Positions 54,487-64,000 of a stretch of DNA of 64,000 bases are shown piece after piece. The translations under genes and the position numbers were made by a program. The notes under the pieces were generated by a model. The model saw only the letters and a list, made by a program, of their open reading frames with translations. It searched no databases and was not told where the DNA came from. The stretch is from Neorickettsia risticii str. Illinois (lineage in GTDB: Bacteria; Pseudomonadota; Alphaproteobacteria; Rickettsiales; Anaplasmataceae), in NCBI RefSeq assembly GCF_000022525.1, contig NC_013009.1:496001-560000 (forward strand). Direction: 5' to 3'. How positions within the stretch are numbered: position 1 is the first letter of the stretch; the number at the start of each line of letters is the position of its first letter.

Positions 54487-55068
54487 GATATCTGCAGAAC
54501 CCAGTGCGATTGTATCACCCTCGTTAAAAGAAATGAATCTTTGTATTTAAGTGTGTACCGACGACTAGTTCAATATCTCAAACCTGATTTCTATGATGTA
54601 AGTCAGTTTTCTATACAAAAGTCCAGTTTGAACTATTCAGAAAACCCTTATTAAACTCGCTCAGAATCACAGGATCTTGACCCTAATTTTCAAGGATCAC
54701 ACCATTATTCCCGATTACTTGGACCCGTTACCATCAGTAACTCAGTCTAATGAAGTGTCAAAGGCTCCCAATCGTTCCACATAGCACCGACAACACTCCA
54801 TATTACTAATCGAAACACATCTTCTAACTGCTTCTTCGCAAAAGAAGTGACTTTGCAAACTATGCATTTTGCATTTTTATATCAAATGAGGCAAAGCATT
54901 TTTCTAAACTCACCGCTATAGCGCTACTAACTTTGTGCCACCACGACAAATCGCATCTTACAAAAATAAGTCACATTGCCACATATGAGCGTGAGTAGAA
55001 GTAACATTTTTGAAGAAACAACTATAAAATCATAGATCATCTGGATCACTTAAAATCTCTAATTCTTC
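54487..55068. other. Divergent bioB-bioF intergenic region
   Basis: About 580 nt holding the promoters of bioB and bioF. I saw no BirA- or BioR-type operator and no open frame of substance. Confidence 0.4.
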
Positions 55069-56250
55069 ATGGAAGAGGTTTCGGAAAATACATCTTGCTA
55101 TGCAGATTTTCTCATACAGAGAAGGGCAAAGAATCTCTATCGTCAACTCGAGACGTGCGTGGATGAAAGAAGTTGTATTGATTTCTCGTCAAATGACTAC
55201 CTTGGCTTGAGTAAATCTAGGGAGGCATTAGAAGCTGCCTATTCGTATGGTTTAAAGAGCGGGATCGGGGCAACTGGATCGAGACTTCTCTCAGGAAATA
55301 ACACAATTTTTAAAGAACTTGAACAACAAATCGCAAAAGACAAAAATACCGAAGCTGCCTTAGTAATGGGTTCGGGTTTTCAAACGAACATAACGGTGCT
55401 TTCGACCCTTCTCGATAAATCTGTCCTTGGCCAAAGAGCAATTGTGTTCTTCGATAGGTTAAATCACTCTAGCCTTTACCACGCAATACTTCTTGCTGGT
55501 GCAGAAATGGTCCGCTATAGACACTGTGATATGGAAGATCTTTCCCGATTAATGGAAAGATACTCTACAGATAGACGTCCAAAATTCGTAGTGACGGAGA
55601 CATTATTCGGAATGGATGGCGATGTACAAGATATGGAGCGTATAGCTACTTTAACACGTCAACACAAGGCAGTGCTGTATCTGGATGAAGCACATGCCAC
55701 AGGCATCCTCGGAAAGAATGGGTATGGTCTCTCAACTAACTTTGACCTTTCGGGGATTACACATGTAATCATGGGAACATTTAGCAAGGCGATTGGGGTC
55801 TTTGGAAGTTATATCGCATCTTCTACATTGATAAAAAATTACCTGATCAACAAATGCCCTGGTTTGATATATTCGACCGCACTCCCACCTATTTTGCTAG
55901 GTGCAATAGCGAAAGCATGGGAAACGGTAGCGCTCTTAAGTAAAGAAAGAAAAACACTCCTGGAAATGGCAAGTAAAGTAAGAAAATCTCTTAGCCAGGA
56001 AGGATACAATATCGGAAATTCAACCAATCATATAGTTCCCATCATACTTGGAGAAGAAGAAAAAGCTCTCGCATTGAAGAAAAGACTTCTCGAAAAACGA
56101 ATAATTGTCTCTGCTGTGCGCCCACCAACTGTACCTGTGAACACATCAAGAATTCGGATAGCATTGTGTGCATTTCACACTAAAAATGACATTACTCGCC
56201 TTCTACAAAACATCAAAAGCACCAAAAACCTAATCAAAGACACTACATGA
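55069..56250 (+). CDS. bioF: 8-amino-7-oxononanoate synthase
   Basis: PLP enzyme that condenses pimeloyl-ACP and alanine. The 393-aa protein shows the AOS family features: FSSNDYLGLS, GATGSRLLSGN, DEAHATGILGKNGYG and MGTFSKAIGVFGSY with the Schiff-base lysine K240. It overlaps the bioH-like gene by 4 nt, so the two are translationally coupled. Confidence 0.96.
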   Translation: MEEVSENTSCYADFLIQRRAKNLYRQLETCVDERSCIDFSSNDYLGLSKSREALEAAYSYGLKSGIGATGSRLLSGNNTIFKELEQQIAKDKNTEAALVMGSGFQTNITVLSTLLDKSVLGQRAIVFFDRLNHSSLYHAILLAGAEMVRYRHCDMEDLSRLMERYSTDRRPKFVVTETLFGMDGDVQDMERIATLTRQHKAVLYLDEAHATGILGKNGYGLSTNFDLSGITHVIMGTFSKAIGVFGSYIASSTLIKNYLINKCPGLIYSTALPPILLGAIAKAWETVALLSKERKTLLEMASKVRKSLSQEGYNIGNSTNHIVPIILGEEEKALALKKRLLEKRIIVSAVRPPTVPVNTSRIRIALCAFHTKNDITRLLQNIKSTKNLIKDTT

Positions 56251-56894
56251 ATAGGAAAGTGATACTCTTATGTCACGGTTGGGGTTTCGATCAAAAATTC
56301 TGGTCACCGATAATACAACTCTTTGCAAAAGATGAGGTCAAACTACTTGATTTAGGGTATTTCGGGAGTAAGATCACTAACCAAGTAATAGAAGCAGATA
56401 CGAATTACGTAGGAATAGGTCATTCGCTTGGCATGGCAAAGCTTATCCTACTTTTCGGAGACAGACTCAACCGCATCATCAGCATAAACGGTTTTGTAAA
56501 CTTCCTAGGAAAAAACCCCAAGTTACGAAATAAGAGAACACATGAGCTCACAAAAATGCTTCAAGCTTTCAAACACGACCCACATGGGACGTTGCAAAAT
56601 TTCCACATTAGGGCCCTTGAAGATGCTAAAGACATTCAAAAGCAACTCCCAAGCGGCAAAATGGATATAAAAAAACTTCTTACCGACTTGGAGAATTTGA
56701 CATCACCTGTTTCAGTACCGGAGATACCCGCGCTTATTCTGGGTAGTACCTCGGACCGTATCGTACCGGTAGAAATTCTATATGACAATTTCTCCAACCA
56801 CGAAGTAGTACTTTTCGAAGGAGGCGGACACAACCTAGTAGGCTCAATACCTTTTTCAATCTATGGCTTGATAGAGAGATTTTTGCAAATTTAG
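56247..56894 (+). CDS. Alpha/beta hydrolase, likely pimeloyl-ACP methyl ester esterase (BioH-like)
   Basis: A 215-aa hydrolase with the expected triad: Ser60 in IGHSLGM, Asp170 in STSDRIVP and His195 in GGGHNLV. The N-terminal LLCHGWGFDQKFW resembles the opening of BioH and BioG. It begins 4 nt inside bioF and lies beside bioC, the enzyme that makes the methyl ester it would remove. This context is the main reason for the role; several unrelated esterase families (BioH, BioG, BioK, BioJ, BioV) can perform it, so no symbol is given. Confidence 0.82.
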   Translation: MNRKVILLCHGWGFDQKFWSPIIQLFAKDEVKLLDLGYFGSKITNQVIEADTNYVGIGHSLGMAKLILLFGDRLNRIISINGFVNFLGKNPKLRNKRTHELTKMLQAFKHDPHGTLQNFHIRALEDAKDIQKQLPSGKMDIKKLLTDLENLTSPVSVPEIPALILGSTSDRIVPVEILYDNFSNHEVVLFEGGGHNLVGSIPFSIYGLIERFLQI

Positions 56895-57005
56895 CACCAG
56901 TTTGGCTCTTAAAACTACATCGTCGAATCGCTAATTCCTATGACAGTTGCAATACATGAGTAAAGTAGAAAGTTAGATCCCACTCATTCGTGTGTTTAGC
57001 GACGA

Positions 57006-57758
57006 CTAAAAATGTGAGCGTGAAACTACCCCAAACATTACTGAGTATTTTGAAAAAAATTCACCAGGCGCATGTTTTAAAACTTTCCTCACATGATATG
57101 CGTTGAACCCAGCTGGCGAATAGTTAGAACCAAGCTGTCTCATATACCTTATAAACTCCTTTGGTGAGGCAAACCGCATATCGAAATTGCACACTTCCCA
57201 AGTAAATAATGTCGGGGAAGTATCCAACATTGCCAACTCTACTTCTTCGGATGAAATATAGTGTAATCCTGGCGATGGCAAAGAAAGCTCGTGAAATAAC
57301 CTATTCCACTCATATAGGGAAGGCTGAACGAGTATCGAAAATGCAAACACCTTGCTTAACCTACACACCCTCTTTAAAACTGTTATGGGGTTTGAACTCC
57401 AGTGTATAGCCATACTGGACACAATGAGGTCAGATACGGGAAATTTAACTTTCGACATATCACCTAAGATTGTAGATACACTTTCTCCCACCATTTCCCT
57501 AGCACGGCTGAGCATTTCATAGGATATATCATTCATTGTATAGCAAGCATTAGGGAATTCTGAGAGTAATAATTTTGTCAAGTAACCAGTCCCAGCACCA
57601 ATATCCAACACAGATGCCGGCATAAAATGTGGGAGCCTCTCTCGTATCATTGCAACTAACTTGTAACAACACTCTTTTTGTATTTTTGCCACGAGGTCGT
57701 AAGAGCGACTTGCTCTACTAAAGTTTGCTGCCACTACATCGTTATTTATATCTGGCAT
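57006..57758 (-). CDS. bioC: Malonyl-ACP O-methyltransferase
   Basis: Starts biotin synthesis by methylating malonyl-ACP so that it can be elongated to pimeloyl-ACP. The 250-aa protein has FSRASRSYDLVAKIQ, typical of BioC, SAM motif VLDIGAGTGYLT at 50-61, and NDISYEML with DLIVSSMAIHW. It lies on the minus strand between plus-strand bio genes, so it is transcribed alone, ending 112 nt after the bioH-like stop. Confidence 0.93.
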   Translation of the reverse strand: MPDINNDVVAANFSRASRSYDLVAKIQKECCYKLVAMIRERLPHFMPASVLDIGAGTGYLTKLLLSEFPNACYTMNDISYEMLSRAREMVGESVSTILGDMSKVKFPVSDLIVSSMAIHWSSNPITVLKRVCRLSKVFAFSILVQPSLYEWNRLFHELSLPSPGLHYISSEEVELAMLDTSPTLFTWEVCNFDMRFASPKEFIRYMRQLGSNYSPAGFNAYHVRKVLKHAPGEFFSKYSVMFGVVSRSHF

Positions 57759-58261
57759 CTACAATCAGTAAGTAGCATATACAATCATATCACCCTGATG
57801 CGTTTTTTATGCAGTTGGAAAAGCAGCACAAAAAGCAGTAACCGTGAACCCTGCATATAAACTCAATGAATTCCTTCATTGTACATACGTCGATTACGGG
57901 CTGTACAATTAGGTAAAAAGGCCTAATGAAGAGAAATACAACTCACTCATCACAATTATTAGCGCATTAGCATTGTATGAAAAAAAATCACCGTGCATCC
58001 CTCACACTCGTATCTTAAACACAAAATCACCTATGGAATCCAACGATTAGCAAATTCAAAAGGCAACCCAACTATTAAATCCCTTACGAGTGTGCAATAT
58101 GGATCTACGAAGCCTCACGTGTTTCCGGATCAACCATACGGCATTAGATAAGATAGATGCATACAAAACAGCTTTAGCAAATTACAAGCAAGGACATCTT
58201 GCAGCGTTAACACAGTGTGATTTATATAAACAAGCGATCCTCCGTATTAGCTGAGTGGAAC
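57759..58261. other. Divergent bioC-bioD intergenic region with small hairpin
   Basis: About 500 nt. A perfect 7-bp inverted repeat, CAATGAA-TTCC-TTCATTG, sits at 57864-57881, and two TGTACA hexamers flank the next 30 nt. No gene was seen; the stretch before bioD includes a possible GTG-started 15-codon extension of bioD. Confidence 0.4.
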
Positions 58262-58987
58262 ATGGCCATCTTTGTCACTGGAACAGACACAAATGTTGGC
58301 AAGACAATAATAAGCAGTTGGATATGTTTGCACCTGGGTTGGGATTATTTTAAACCAATACAAACCGGAGGTAATAGTGACAACAGCTTCATTTCCAGTA
58401 TCACTGGTGTACCAGCATATGATTCGATTTTTTCCTTCTCTGAACCAATTGCACCACATGTTGCGGCTAAGATAAATGGAAGTTCAATTGATATTTTCAA
58501 AATTCAACTACCTAAACACAGGAAAAGCCTTAGCAACAAAATAGACTCTATTCCGACCACAGAACACGAGCGAAGTAATTTCATCAGTGCAGCTACTCAA
58601 ACAAAGGATTGGGAAAAAGAAAATAACAAAATTGTTATCGAGGGTGCTGGCGGAGTCCTTGTACCACTACAGAAAAACGGTATCAAAATGGTGGATCTGA
58701 TTCGACATCTGAAAGTACCAGTGATAATTGTATCGCGCTCTACTTTAGGCACAATCAATCATACCCTGCTCACCCTTGAAGCACTTCGAGCAAGAGAAAT
58801 AAAAGTTCTCGGTGTAGTAATAAATTCAACATGTGAGGAGTCACTGGAATACAATTCAAAAGCAATAGCAGAATACGGTTCGACCGAGATCTTAGCCACT
58901 TTTCCTCACTTGAAGGAAGTGACCAGAGATAGCATCCTCAGCGTACAGATGCATGATTCAATGAAAACACTACTGGAATCACACTAA
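58262..58987 (+). CDS. bioD: Dethiobiotin synthetase
   Basis: ATP-dependent carboxylase that closes the ureido ring. From the ATG at 58262 the protein is 241 aa and begins MAIFVTGTDTNVGKT, the P-loop with the family's TDT. YFKPIQTGGN and VIEGAGGVLVPL are the substrate and Mg motifs. The open frame starts at the GTG at 58217; the shorter form is chosen because the family starts within 2-3 residues of the P-loop strand. bioA follows 225 nt later. Confidence 0.94.
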   Translation: MAIFVTGTDTNVGKTIISSWICLHLGWDYFKPIQTGGNSDNSFISSITGVPAYDSIFSFSEPIAPHVAAKINGSSIDIFKIQLPKHRKSLSNKIDSIPTTEHERSNFISAATQTKDWEKENNKIVIEGAGGVLVPLQKNGIKMVDLIRHLKVPVIIVSRSTLGTINHTLLTLEALRAREIKVLGVVINSTCEESLEYNSKAIAEYGSTEILATFPHLKEVTRDSILSVQMHDSMKTLLESH

Positions 58988-59212
58988 AACTCAAAAATTT
59001 TCTGCTGCTCTAGCGACTCCTAAAGCAAGATATTCCTGTATGCATCATACAAAATTGAGCTACGGAGTTACTATTTCGAGCTGACAAATTTCAACTTCTT
59101 TGAAAAATAAAAAAGTCTGTTCAGTACTATTATAAAGATATTAATTTAACTTGTGTTACAACACTGGCAATAGTAGAATCCACACAGAGACGCCTGCGCA
59201 GCGATATGAGAC

Positions 59213-60556
59213 ATGTATCAAGATAATAAGATAGTTAACCTCTCTGCAAGGGATAAGAAGCTAATTTGGCACCCACTTACACAAGAAAAAACCTCTTCTC
59301 CATCAATCGCGATAATTAAGGGGGAAGGCGAGTACCTCTATGATGAGCAAAACAAAAAATACTTAGACCTTATATCGAGTTGGTGGGTAAACTTACACGG
59401 TCATGCTAATCCAGCGATCGCACATGCAATATACGAGCAGGCACTAAAACTTGAACAGGTAATTTTCGCAGGTTTTACGCACGGTCGAGCTATTCAATTA
59501 TGTGAAAACCTCAAAGTAGAATTGCCTAAGAACCTTACAAGATTTTTTTTCTCTGATAACGGATCTACTTCGGTTGAGGTAGCACTGAAAATCGCATTGC
59601 AGTTCTGGAAAAACTCAGGTGAGAAACAGCGGGATATTTTTATTTCATTTGACAAGGGATATCACGGAGACACCGTTGGAGCGATGAGCTTGGGTGCATC
59701 ATCTGGCTTTTTCGATCAATACAAGAAAATTCTATTCAAAGCAGTGCATGTGCCTTTTCCTGCAACCTGGGAAAACGATCCAGATGTAGAGAGAAAGGAG
59801 GAGGCTTCACTAAATGCAATCCAAAACTTCCTAGAAAAAAATTTAAACCGAGTGGCAGGTTTCATAGCTGAACCATTAGTCCAGGGAGCTGGAGGTATGC
59901 GGATGTGTCGACACAAGTACCTCGAACAATGCCTAAAATTATTCAAAGAATATGGCGTACTGAGCATATTTGATGAAGTCATGACCGGCTTTTATCGTAC
60001 AGGCAAAATGTTCGCCTCGGATTACATCCTTAGCAAACCAGATATTTTATGTCTCTCAAAAGGCCTAACAGGTGGCTTTTTGCCACTTTCGCTCACGGTT
60101 ACAAGTGAGAGAGTATACAACGCATTCTTATCTGACAATTTTAGCAGTGCACTAATTCATAGCCACTCGTATACTGCAAATCCCCTTGGCTGCGCAGCTG
60201 CTATCGCCTCCCTAGAATTACTAAAAAATGCAAGCACGCTCGACAAAATTTCTAACATTGAACGACTACATAGAAGTTTCATTTGTGATCTCAAACTTGC
60301 ACTACCAGAAGTAATTAAAGCAGAAAGGGTTTGTGGAACCATTGTGGCATTTAATCTCTTTTCAGAAGAATGTAACTACAGTCACGTGATTGCAGCAAAA
60401 CTAAAAGAAATATTCATAAAAGAAGGGCTATTGATAAGGCCACTTGGAAATACAATTTACTTAATGCCGCCTTACTGCATTTCTGAGAAAGTCCTTAAAG
60501 AGGCATACTGCAAAATAATCGAACTAATTACCTCCATTGCAGGCTCTTTCTCGTAG
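59213..60556 (+). CDS. bioA: Adenosylmethionine-8-amino-7-oxononanoate aminotransferase
   Basis: PLP aminotransferase that converts KAPA to DAPA using SAM as amino donor. The 447-aa protein has WHPLTQEKT, SSWWVNLHGHANP, FSDNGSTSVEVALK, FDEVMTGFYRTG and LSKGLTGGFLPLS with the PLP lysine K283. Length and motifs fit BioA, not the lysine-using BioK. With bioB, bioF, bioC, bioD and the esterase this completes biotin synthesis in the window. Confidence 0.95.
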   Translation: MYQDNKIVNLSARDKKLIWHPLTQEKTSSPSIAIIKGEGEYLYDEQNKKYLDLISSWWVNLHGHANPAIAHAIYEQALKLEQVIFAGFTHGRAIQLCENLKVELPKNLTRFFFSDNGSTSVEVALKIALQFWKNSGEKQRDIFISFDKGYHGDTVGAMSLGASSGFFDQYKKILFKAVHVPFPATWENDPDVERKEEASLNAIQNFLEKNLNRVAGFIAEPLVQGAGGMRMCRHKYLEQCLKLFKEYGVLSIFDEVMTGFYRTGKMFASDYILSKPDILCLSKGLTGGFLPLSLTVTSERVYNAFLSDNFSSALIHSHSYTANPLGCAAAIASLELLKNASTLDKISNIERLHRSFICDLKLALPEVIKAERVCGTIVAFNLFSEECNYSHVIAAKLKEIFIKEGLLIRPLGNTIYLMPPYCISEKVLKEAYCKIIELITSIAGSFS

Positions 60557-60755
60557 TTACACCCTATGTTATTGCGTTAGTGTAGCACTGCAAGAACTTA
60601 CTTTTTTGTGTTCAGTTGATCGGTCTGTCACAATTGCCCATCTATACATCGGGCACTTATCTTTTCCTACACGGCTAACACAACTGCCAAATTGGCATCC
60701 CTAATTGCTTGGACTTTCCTATAACGAAAATTTTGCGTACTATTAAGGCTTATTT

Positions 60756-60829
60756 GGGTGGTTAGCTCAATTGGTTAGAGCACTTGCTTGACGTGTAAGA
60801 GGTTGTTGGTTCGAGTCCAGTACCACCCA
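60756..60829 (+). tRNA. tRNA-Val (GAC)
   Basis: A 74-nt cloverleaf: acceptor GGGTGGT with ACCACCC, D arm with GCTCAATTGGTTAGAGC, anticodon stem CTTGC/GTAAG (one G-U) with loop TTGACGT (anticodon GAC), T-loop TTCGAGT and discriminator A. The T stem contains two G-U type pairs. CCA is not encoded. Confidence 0.93.
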
Positions 60830-60971
60830 GTCGCTTTGACTTGTTTTCTTATTCGGCGTTCACATATTCAACAGAAGATAAAGAACAGAAGGTAAAGCCA
60901 AAGACTTCGTGCAAACAAGTATTCTACTCTATAAGGAACGAAGAAGCATACTTTTTAGATGAGGAATCGTT

Positions 60972-61202
60972 TTGTCTGAAATCATTAAAAAGGCCTTTGA
61001 AGATATTGATGAGATAACAACCCTGTTGCATTCGGGTGAGGATGTGACAGGGGCAAATCAAGTGAAAGATAGGCTCCTATCACTGGAGAAAAAGGTCGAT
61101 GAAATATGTCGTTTGAACCTTTCGGAAAATCTCAAGCTTGAGCTGGTAGCAGCATTGAAAAAATTGCTAAAAAGAGTGTCCCTATCGAATAGTAAAAAAT
61201 AA
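60972..61202 (+). CDS. Small helical protein, unassigned
   Basis: A 76-aa protein of two or three charged helices (IIKKAFEDIDEITTLLHSG, VKDRLLSLEKKVDEICRL, LKLELVAALKKLLKRV), probably a coiled coil. It starts at a TTG at 60972, 7 nt after GAGGA, a good ribosome binding site. Size and layout resemble small exonuclease VII subunits, but the XseB motif is not there, so I leave it unassigned. It precedes coxB on the same strand by about 220 nt. Confidence 0.6.
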   Translation: MSEIIKKAFEDIDEITTLLHSGEDVTGANQVKDRLLSLEKKVDEICRLNLSENLKLELVAALKKLLKRVSLSNSKK

Positions 61203-61423
61203 CCTTTTACGTCGGGTGTGTGACTTAGCCCTTATGTGAAAGCAAGTAAGAATAAAAGTAAGTTTTATAATATTTTAAATTAATAAAACAAGATTATTGT
61301 TTCGTTAATCTTACTTTTACTCAACTTATCTGCGAGCATTACGCTTGTTGGTACGTTTGTGATATTAAAAATCTTCTATTCGTGTTGTATAATTGACCAA
61401 CTCTTTAGGATCGACGTCGTTTT

Positions 61424-62191
61424 ATGCGGAAGCTTGTTTTAATACTTATCTTTCTGTTGCCGGTTTTCGGTTTTAGCGAACAACTTGGACAACCTCATGA
61501 ATGGCAGCTTGGATTTCAGCGATCAGCTAGCCCTGTGATGGACTATATCAATGACTTCCACAATCTAATGCTGATAATCATGGTTTGCATTGCCGCTGGG
61601 GTTAATGCTCTTCTTCTATATACTGTCATCCGGTTTAACAAGAAGAGGAATCCCTCTCCTTCTAAGACATCGCACAATACTTTGCTGGAAATTGTTTGGA
61701 CAGTGATACCAGTGCTTATCGTGTTAGGCATCTCTTTCCCTTCATTGAAGGTGCTAAAGTACGAGGAACATGTTCCAGATGCGGAAATGACAGTCAAAGT
61801 TGTTGGGCATCAGTGGTATTGGACATACAACTACCCGGATCATGATGAAATTACCTTTGACAGCAATTTGAAACACGACTTGGATGAAGGCGAGCCTCGA
61901 TTACTAGCTGTCGACAATAATCTCGTCTTACCCGTTGATACGACAGTAAGAATTCAAATCACTTCCGACGATGTAATACACAGTTGGGCCGTCCCGTCGC
62001 TTGGAATAAAAAAGGACGCGGTCCCAGGAAGACTTAACGAAACTTGGGTTCGTATTGACAAGGAAGGAACTTACTACGGGCAGTGCTCTGAGCTGTGTGG
62101 TATACTGCATGGGTTTATGCCTATAGCTGTGACTGCTGTAAGTAAGGAGGCATTTAAAGAATGGGTTACTCAAGCGAAAGATAGTTTTTAG
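61424..62191 (+). CDS. coxB: Cytochrome c oxidase subunit II
   Basis: Membrane-anchored subunit that accepts electrons from cytochrome c through its CuA centre. The 255-aa protein has a signal peptide (residues 1-18), two membrane spans (about 42-62 and 86-105), VVGHQWYWTYNYPD (the aromatic electron-entry region) and GQCSELCGILHGFMPI with the CuA ligands Cys, Cys, His and Met. It is followed by coxA 28 nt later, so it forms an operon with coxA and ctaB. Confidence 0.97.
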   Translation: MRKLVLILIFLLPVFGFSEQLGQPHEWQLGFQRSASPVMDYINDFHNLMLIIMVCIAAGVNALLLYTVIRFNKKRNPSPSKTSHNTLLEIVWTVIPVLIVLGISFPSLKVLKYEEHVPDAEMTVKVVGHQWYWTYNYPDHDEITFDSNLKHDLDEGEPRLLAVDNNLVLPVDTTVRIQITSDDVIHSWAVPSLGIKKDAVPGRLNETWVRIDKEGTYYGQCSELCGILHGFMPIAVTAVSKEAFKEWVTQAKDSF

Positions 62192-62219
62192 TTTTGGAGA
62201 TTAGTTAAGGTTAATTATT

Positions 62220-63779
62220 ATGAATAAACATTCAGAGGTCCCTAGCGGCATAAGGCGTTGGCTTTTTTCAACGAATCACAAAGACATAGGTACTTTGTAC
62301 ATTATTCTTTCCGTGGTTGGGGGAATTGTAGGTGGCCTTTTCTCGTTGATGCTACGTGCGCAACTTGCACACTTAGATGTCTTTATGGGTAACTATCAAC
62401 TCTACAATGTATCTATAACTGCTCATGCGGCGGTTATGGTGTTCTTCATGCTTATGCCAGCACTCATAGCTGGATTTGGAAACTGGTTCGTTCCACTTAT
62501 GATTGGAGCACCAGATATGTGTTTTCCGAGGCTCAATAACATCAGCTTTTGGATACTTTTCTTCTCTTTGGTGATTATCGTCATGTCTGCACTTATTGGC
62601 GAAGGACCTGGTACAGGTTGGACATTCTATCCACCACTCTCAGGAATTCATTTTCACCCTGATGTATCCATTGATTTAGCAATTTTCGGTTTGCACCTGG
62701 CTGGTATTTCATCCATTCTCGGGGCTATCAACTTTATTGCGACCATACTTAACATGCGTGCACCTGGCATGACATTGTTCAAGATGCCGCTTTTTGTGTG
62801 GTCTATTTTTGTGACATCTATTCTTGTCCTCATAGTAATGCCGGTTCTAGCTGGTGCTCTTATGATGTTGCTTACCGACCGTAATTTAGGTACAGCTTTT
62901 TTTGAAGTCGCAGGTGGTGGTGATCCGCTTCTTTTCCAACACTTGTTCTGGTTCTTTGGTCACCCTGAAGTTTATATTATTATCCTTCCTGCCTTTGGTA
63001 TTGTTAGTGAAGTTGTGTCTACTTTCTCGCAGAAGCCGGTTTTTGGTTACAAAGGTATGGTTGCTGCAATGGCGATAATTGGCATAATCGGTTGTTTCGT
63101 GTGGGCTCACCACATGTTTATTACTGGTATTAACTTTAATGCTCTTGCCTACTTCACCGTTGCAACAATGCTAGTTGGTGTTCCAACAGGCATAAAAGTC
63201 TTTAGTTGGATAGCAACGATGTGGGGTGGTTCTATAGATCTTAAAGCACCTATGCTCTTCGCTATAGGCTTTATGTTCTTGTTTGTGGTTGGCGGCGTTA
63301 CAGGTATTGCGCTCTCAAATTCTGCGCTAGATAAGGCTCTGCACGACACATACTATGTTGTTGGACATTTTCACTATGTGATGTCGATCGCAGCGCTTTT
63401 TGTTGTATACAGTGCTTTCTATTACTGGATTGGTAAAATTTCGGGGAGACAGTACAACGAGTGCTTTGCTAAAATCCATTTTTGGATCACGCTCATTAGC
63501 GTAAATATAACATTCTTACCACACCACTTTTTGGGCCTAGCAGGTATGCCAAGAAGAATACCTGACTATCCGGATGCATTCATTCCGTGGAACTATGTTT
63601 CTTCTTTTGGCTCGGTGCTTGCATTTGGATCGGCGTTATTTTTTGTGTTTATAGTTTTTCACACACTCTATAAAGGGAAAAAATGTGAAGCTAATCCTTG
63701 GGGTGGCAAAACTTTGGAATGGACTTTATCATCTCCTCCTCCGTTCCATTCGTTTGAAAAGCAACCAGTGGTAGAATAA
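62220..63779 (+). CDS. coxA: Cytochrome c oxidase subunit I
   Basis: Catalytic subunit that reduces O2 at heme a3-CuB. The 519-aa protein has twelve membrane helices, the heme a ligand in [25 protein letters not shown] with the CuB His and the cross-linked Tyr, WAHHMFITG with the paired CuB His, and [10 protein letters not shown] with the heme ligands. Start ATG at 62220. It lies between coxB and ctaB. Confidence 0.98.
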   Translation: MNKHSEVPSGIRRWLFSTNHKDIGTLYIILSVVGGIVGGLFSLMLRAQLAHLDVFMGNYQLYNVSITAHAAVMVFFMLMPALIAGFGNWFVPLMIGAPDMCFPRLNNISFWILFFSLVIIVMSALIGEGPGTGWTFYPPLSGIHFHPDVSIDLAIFGLHLAGISSILGAINFIATILNMRAPGMTLFKMPLFVWSIFVTSILVLIVMPVLAGALMMLLTDRNLGTAFFEVAGGGDPLLFQHLFWFFGHPEVYIIILPAFGIVSEVVSTFSQKPVFGYKGMVAAMAIIGIIGCFVWAHHMFITGINFNALAYFTVATMLVGVPTGIKVFSWIATMWGGSIDLKAPMLFAIGFMFLFVVGGVTGIALSNSALDKALHDTYYVVGHFHYVMSIAALFVVYSAFYYWIGKISGRQYNECFAKIHFWITLISVNITFLPHHFLGLAGMPRRIPDYPDAFIPWNYVSSFGSVLAFGSALFFVFIVFHTLYKGKKCEANPWGGKTLEWTLSSPPPFHSFEKQPVVE

Positions 63780-63788
63780 CATTGTAAG

Positions 63789-64000
63789 GTGTTTCAGATT
63801 CTATCCAAGACTGATTGGCTGACCGTGAGGGCGTATTTCGCCCTCCTAAAGCCTCGCGTTGTCAGTTTGGTCACTTTTACAGCAGTGACCGGTGCTGTGC
63901 TTGCATATTTTTCCGGGTATCATGCACCTTTTTTTTCAGTATTTACTGCTATTTTTTGCATTGCTGTAGGTTCTGGCGCAGCCGGTGCACTGAATATGTA
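63789..64000 (+). CDS. ctaB: Protoheme IX farnesyltransferase (heme O synthase), N-terminal part
   Basis: Only the first 70 codons are in the window. [22 protein letters not shown] is the conserved opening of CtaB (cited here as the stretch around residues 14-35), and [10 protein letters not shown] at the edge leads into the prenyl-binding NxxxD motif. The enzyme makes heme O, the precursor of the heme A used by coxA. Start is a GTG at 63789; a TAA lies three codons upstream. It follows coxA by 9 nt. Confidence 0.9.
   Translation, partial: MFQILSKTDWLTVRAYFALLKPRVVSLVTFTAVTGAVLAYFSGYHAPFFSVFTAIFCIAVGSGAAGALNM

Noticed and set aside
54487-59212. BioR- or BirA-type operators in the biotin region
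   Set aside because: No TTATMKATAA-like palindrome or long BirA inverted repeat was found upstream of bioB, bioF, bioD or bioA.
60972-61202. Exonuclease VII small subunit (xseB) for the 76-aa gene
   Set aside because: The size is right but the conserved FEexLxxLExIVxxLExG-type pattern is absent, so no name was given.

Overview
The window comes from a small-genome obligate intracellular alphaproteobacterium of the Anaplasmataceae, and gene content and protein character point to Neorickettsia (N. sennetsu/N. risticii group). The signs are AT-rich DNA, scattered single housekeeping genes instead of long operons, an isolated nuoD, ValRS of the type known from Rickettsiales, a complete set of biotin genes, and few identifiable regulators. 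The species assignment is inference from protein character; no search was run. No IS element, prophage, CRISPR array or rRNA was seen.

Layout. 1-11.9 kb: partial rluC, a peroxiredoxin-trxB pair, ndk, murJ, an Mrp/Nuo-type antiporter subunit, two unassigned proteins, nuoD, tRNA-Asn, serS, miaA. 12-26.3 kb: ccmF, ruvA, ruvB, sucA, a tsaC-metallohydrolase-iscX operon, tRNA-Leu, rpsD, a short ftsQ, folE-atpG. 26.7-44.3 kb: a murB-like gene with altered catalytic motifs, a Cys-cluster acidic lipoprotein, glpX, topA, an unassigned 431-aa protein, an O-methyltransferase, acnA, a MidA-type methyltransferase, valS, and prfB with an intact programmed +1 frameshift. 44.5-51.3 kb: an accessory island between prfB and mutL. 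51.3-60.6 kb: mutL and a compact biotin region (bioB, bioF, a bioH-like esterase, bioC, bioD, bioA) on both strands. 60.7-64 kb: tRNA-Val, a small unassigned gene, coxB, coxA and the start of ctaB.

The most notable region is the 44.5-50.9 kb island. It holds three related proteins (463, 1081 and 310 aa) that share a helical N-terminal domain with a conserved P-(x)-IP signature near residue 90-100, followed by quite different low-complexity tails. A segment (3' end of the first gene, leader, second gene, hairpin) is duplicated in tandem, leaving a start-less remnant of the first gene and a shortened third gene. The 1081-aa protein carries repeated TVYATV tyrosine motifs (EPIYA/ITSM-like), polyproline SH3-type ligands, an RSxSxP repeat, acidic blocks and a basic NLS-like patch; the 463-aa protein ends in two STQTE repeats like dynein light chain ligands. 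This looks like a family of secreted host-interaction proteins, but that role is inference.

A second theme is a reduced cell-envelope pathway: MurJ is complete, MurB lacks its usual catalytic Arg/Glu motifs, and FtsQ stops within its beta domain.
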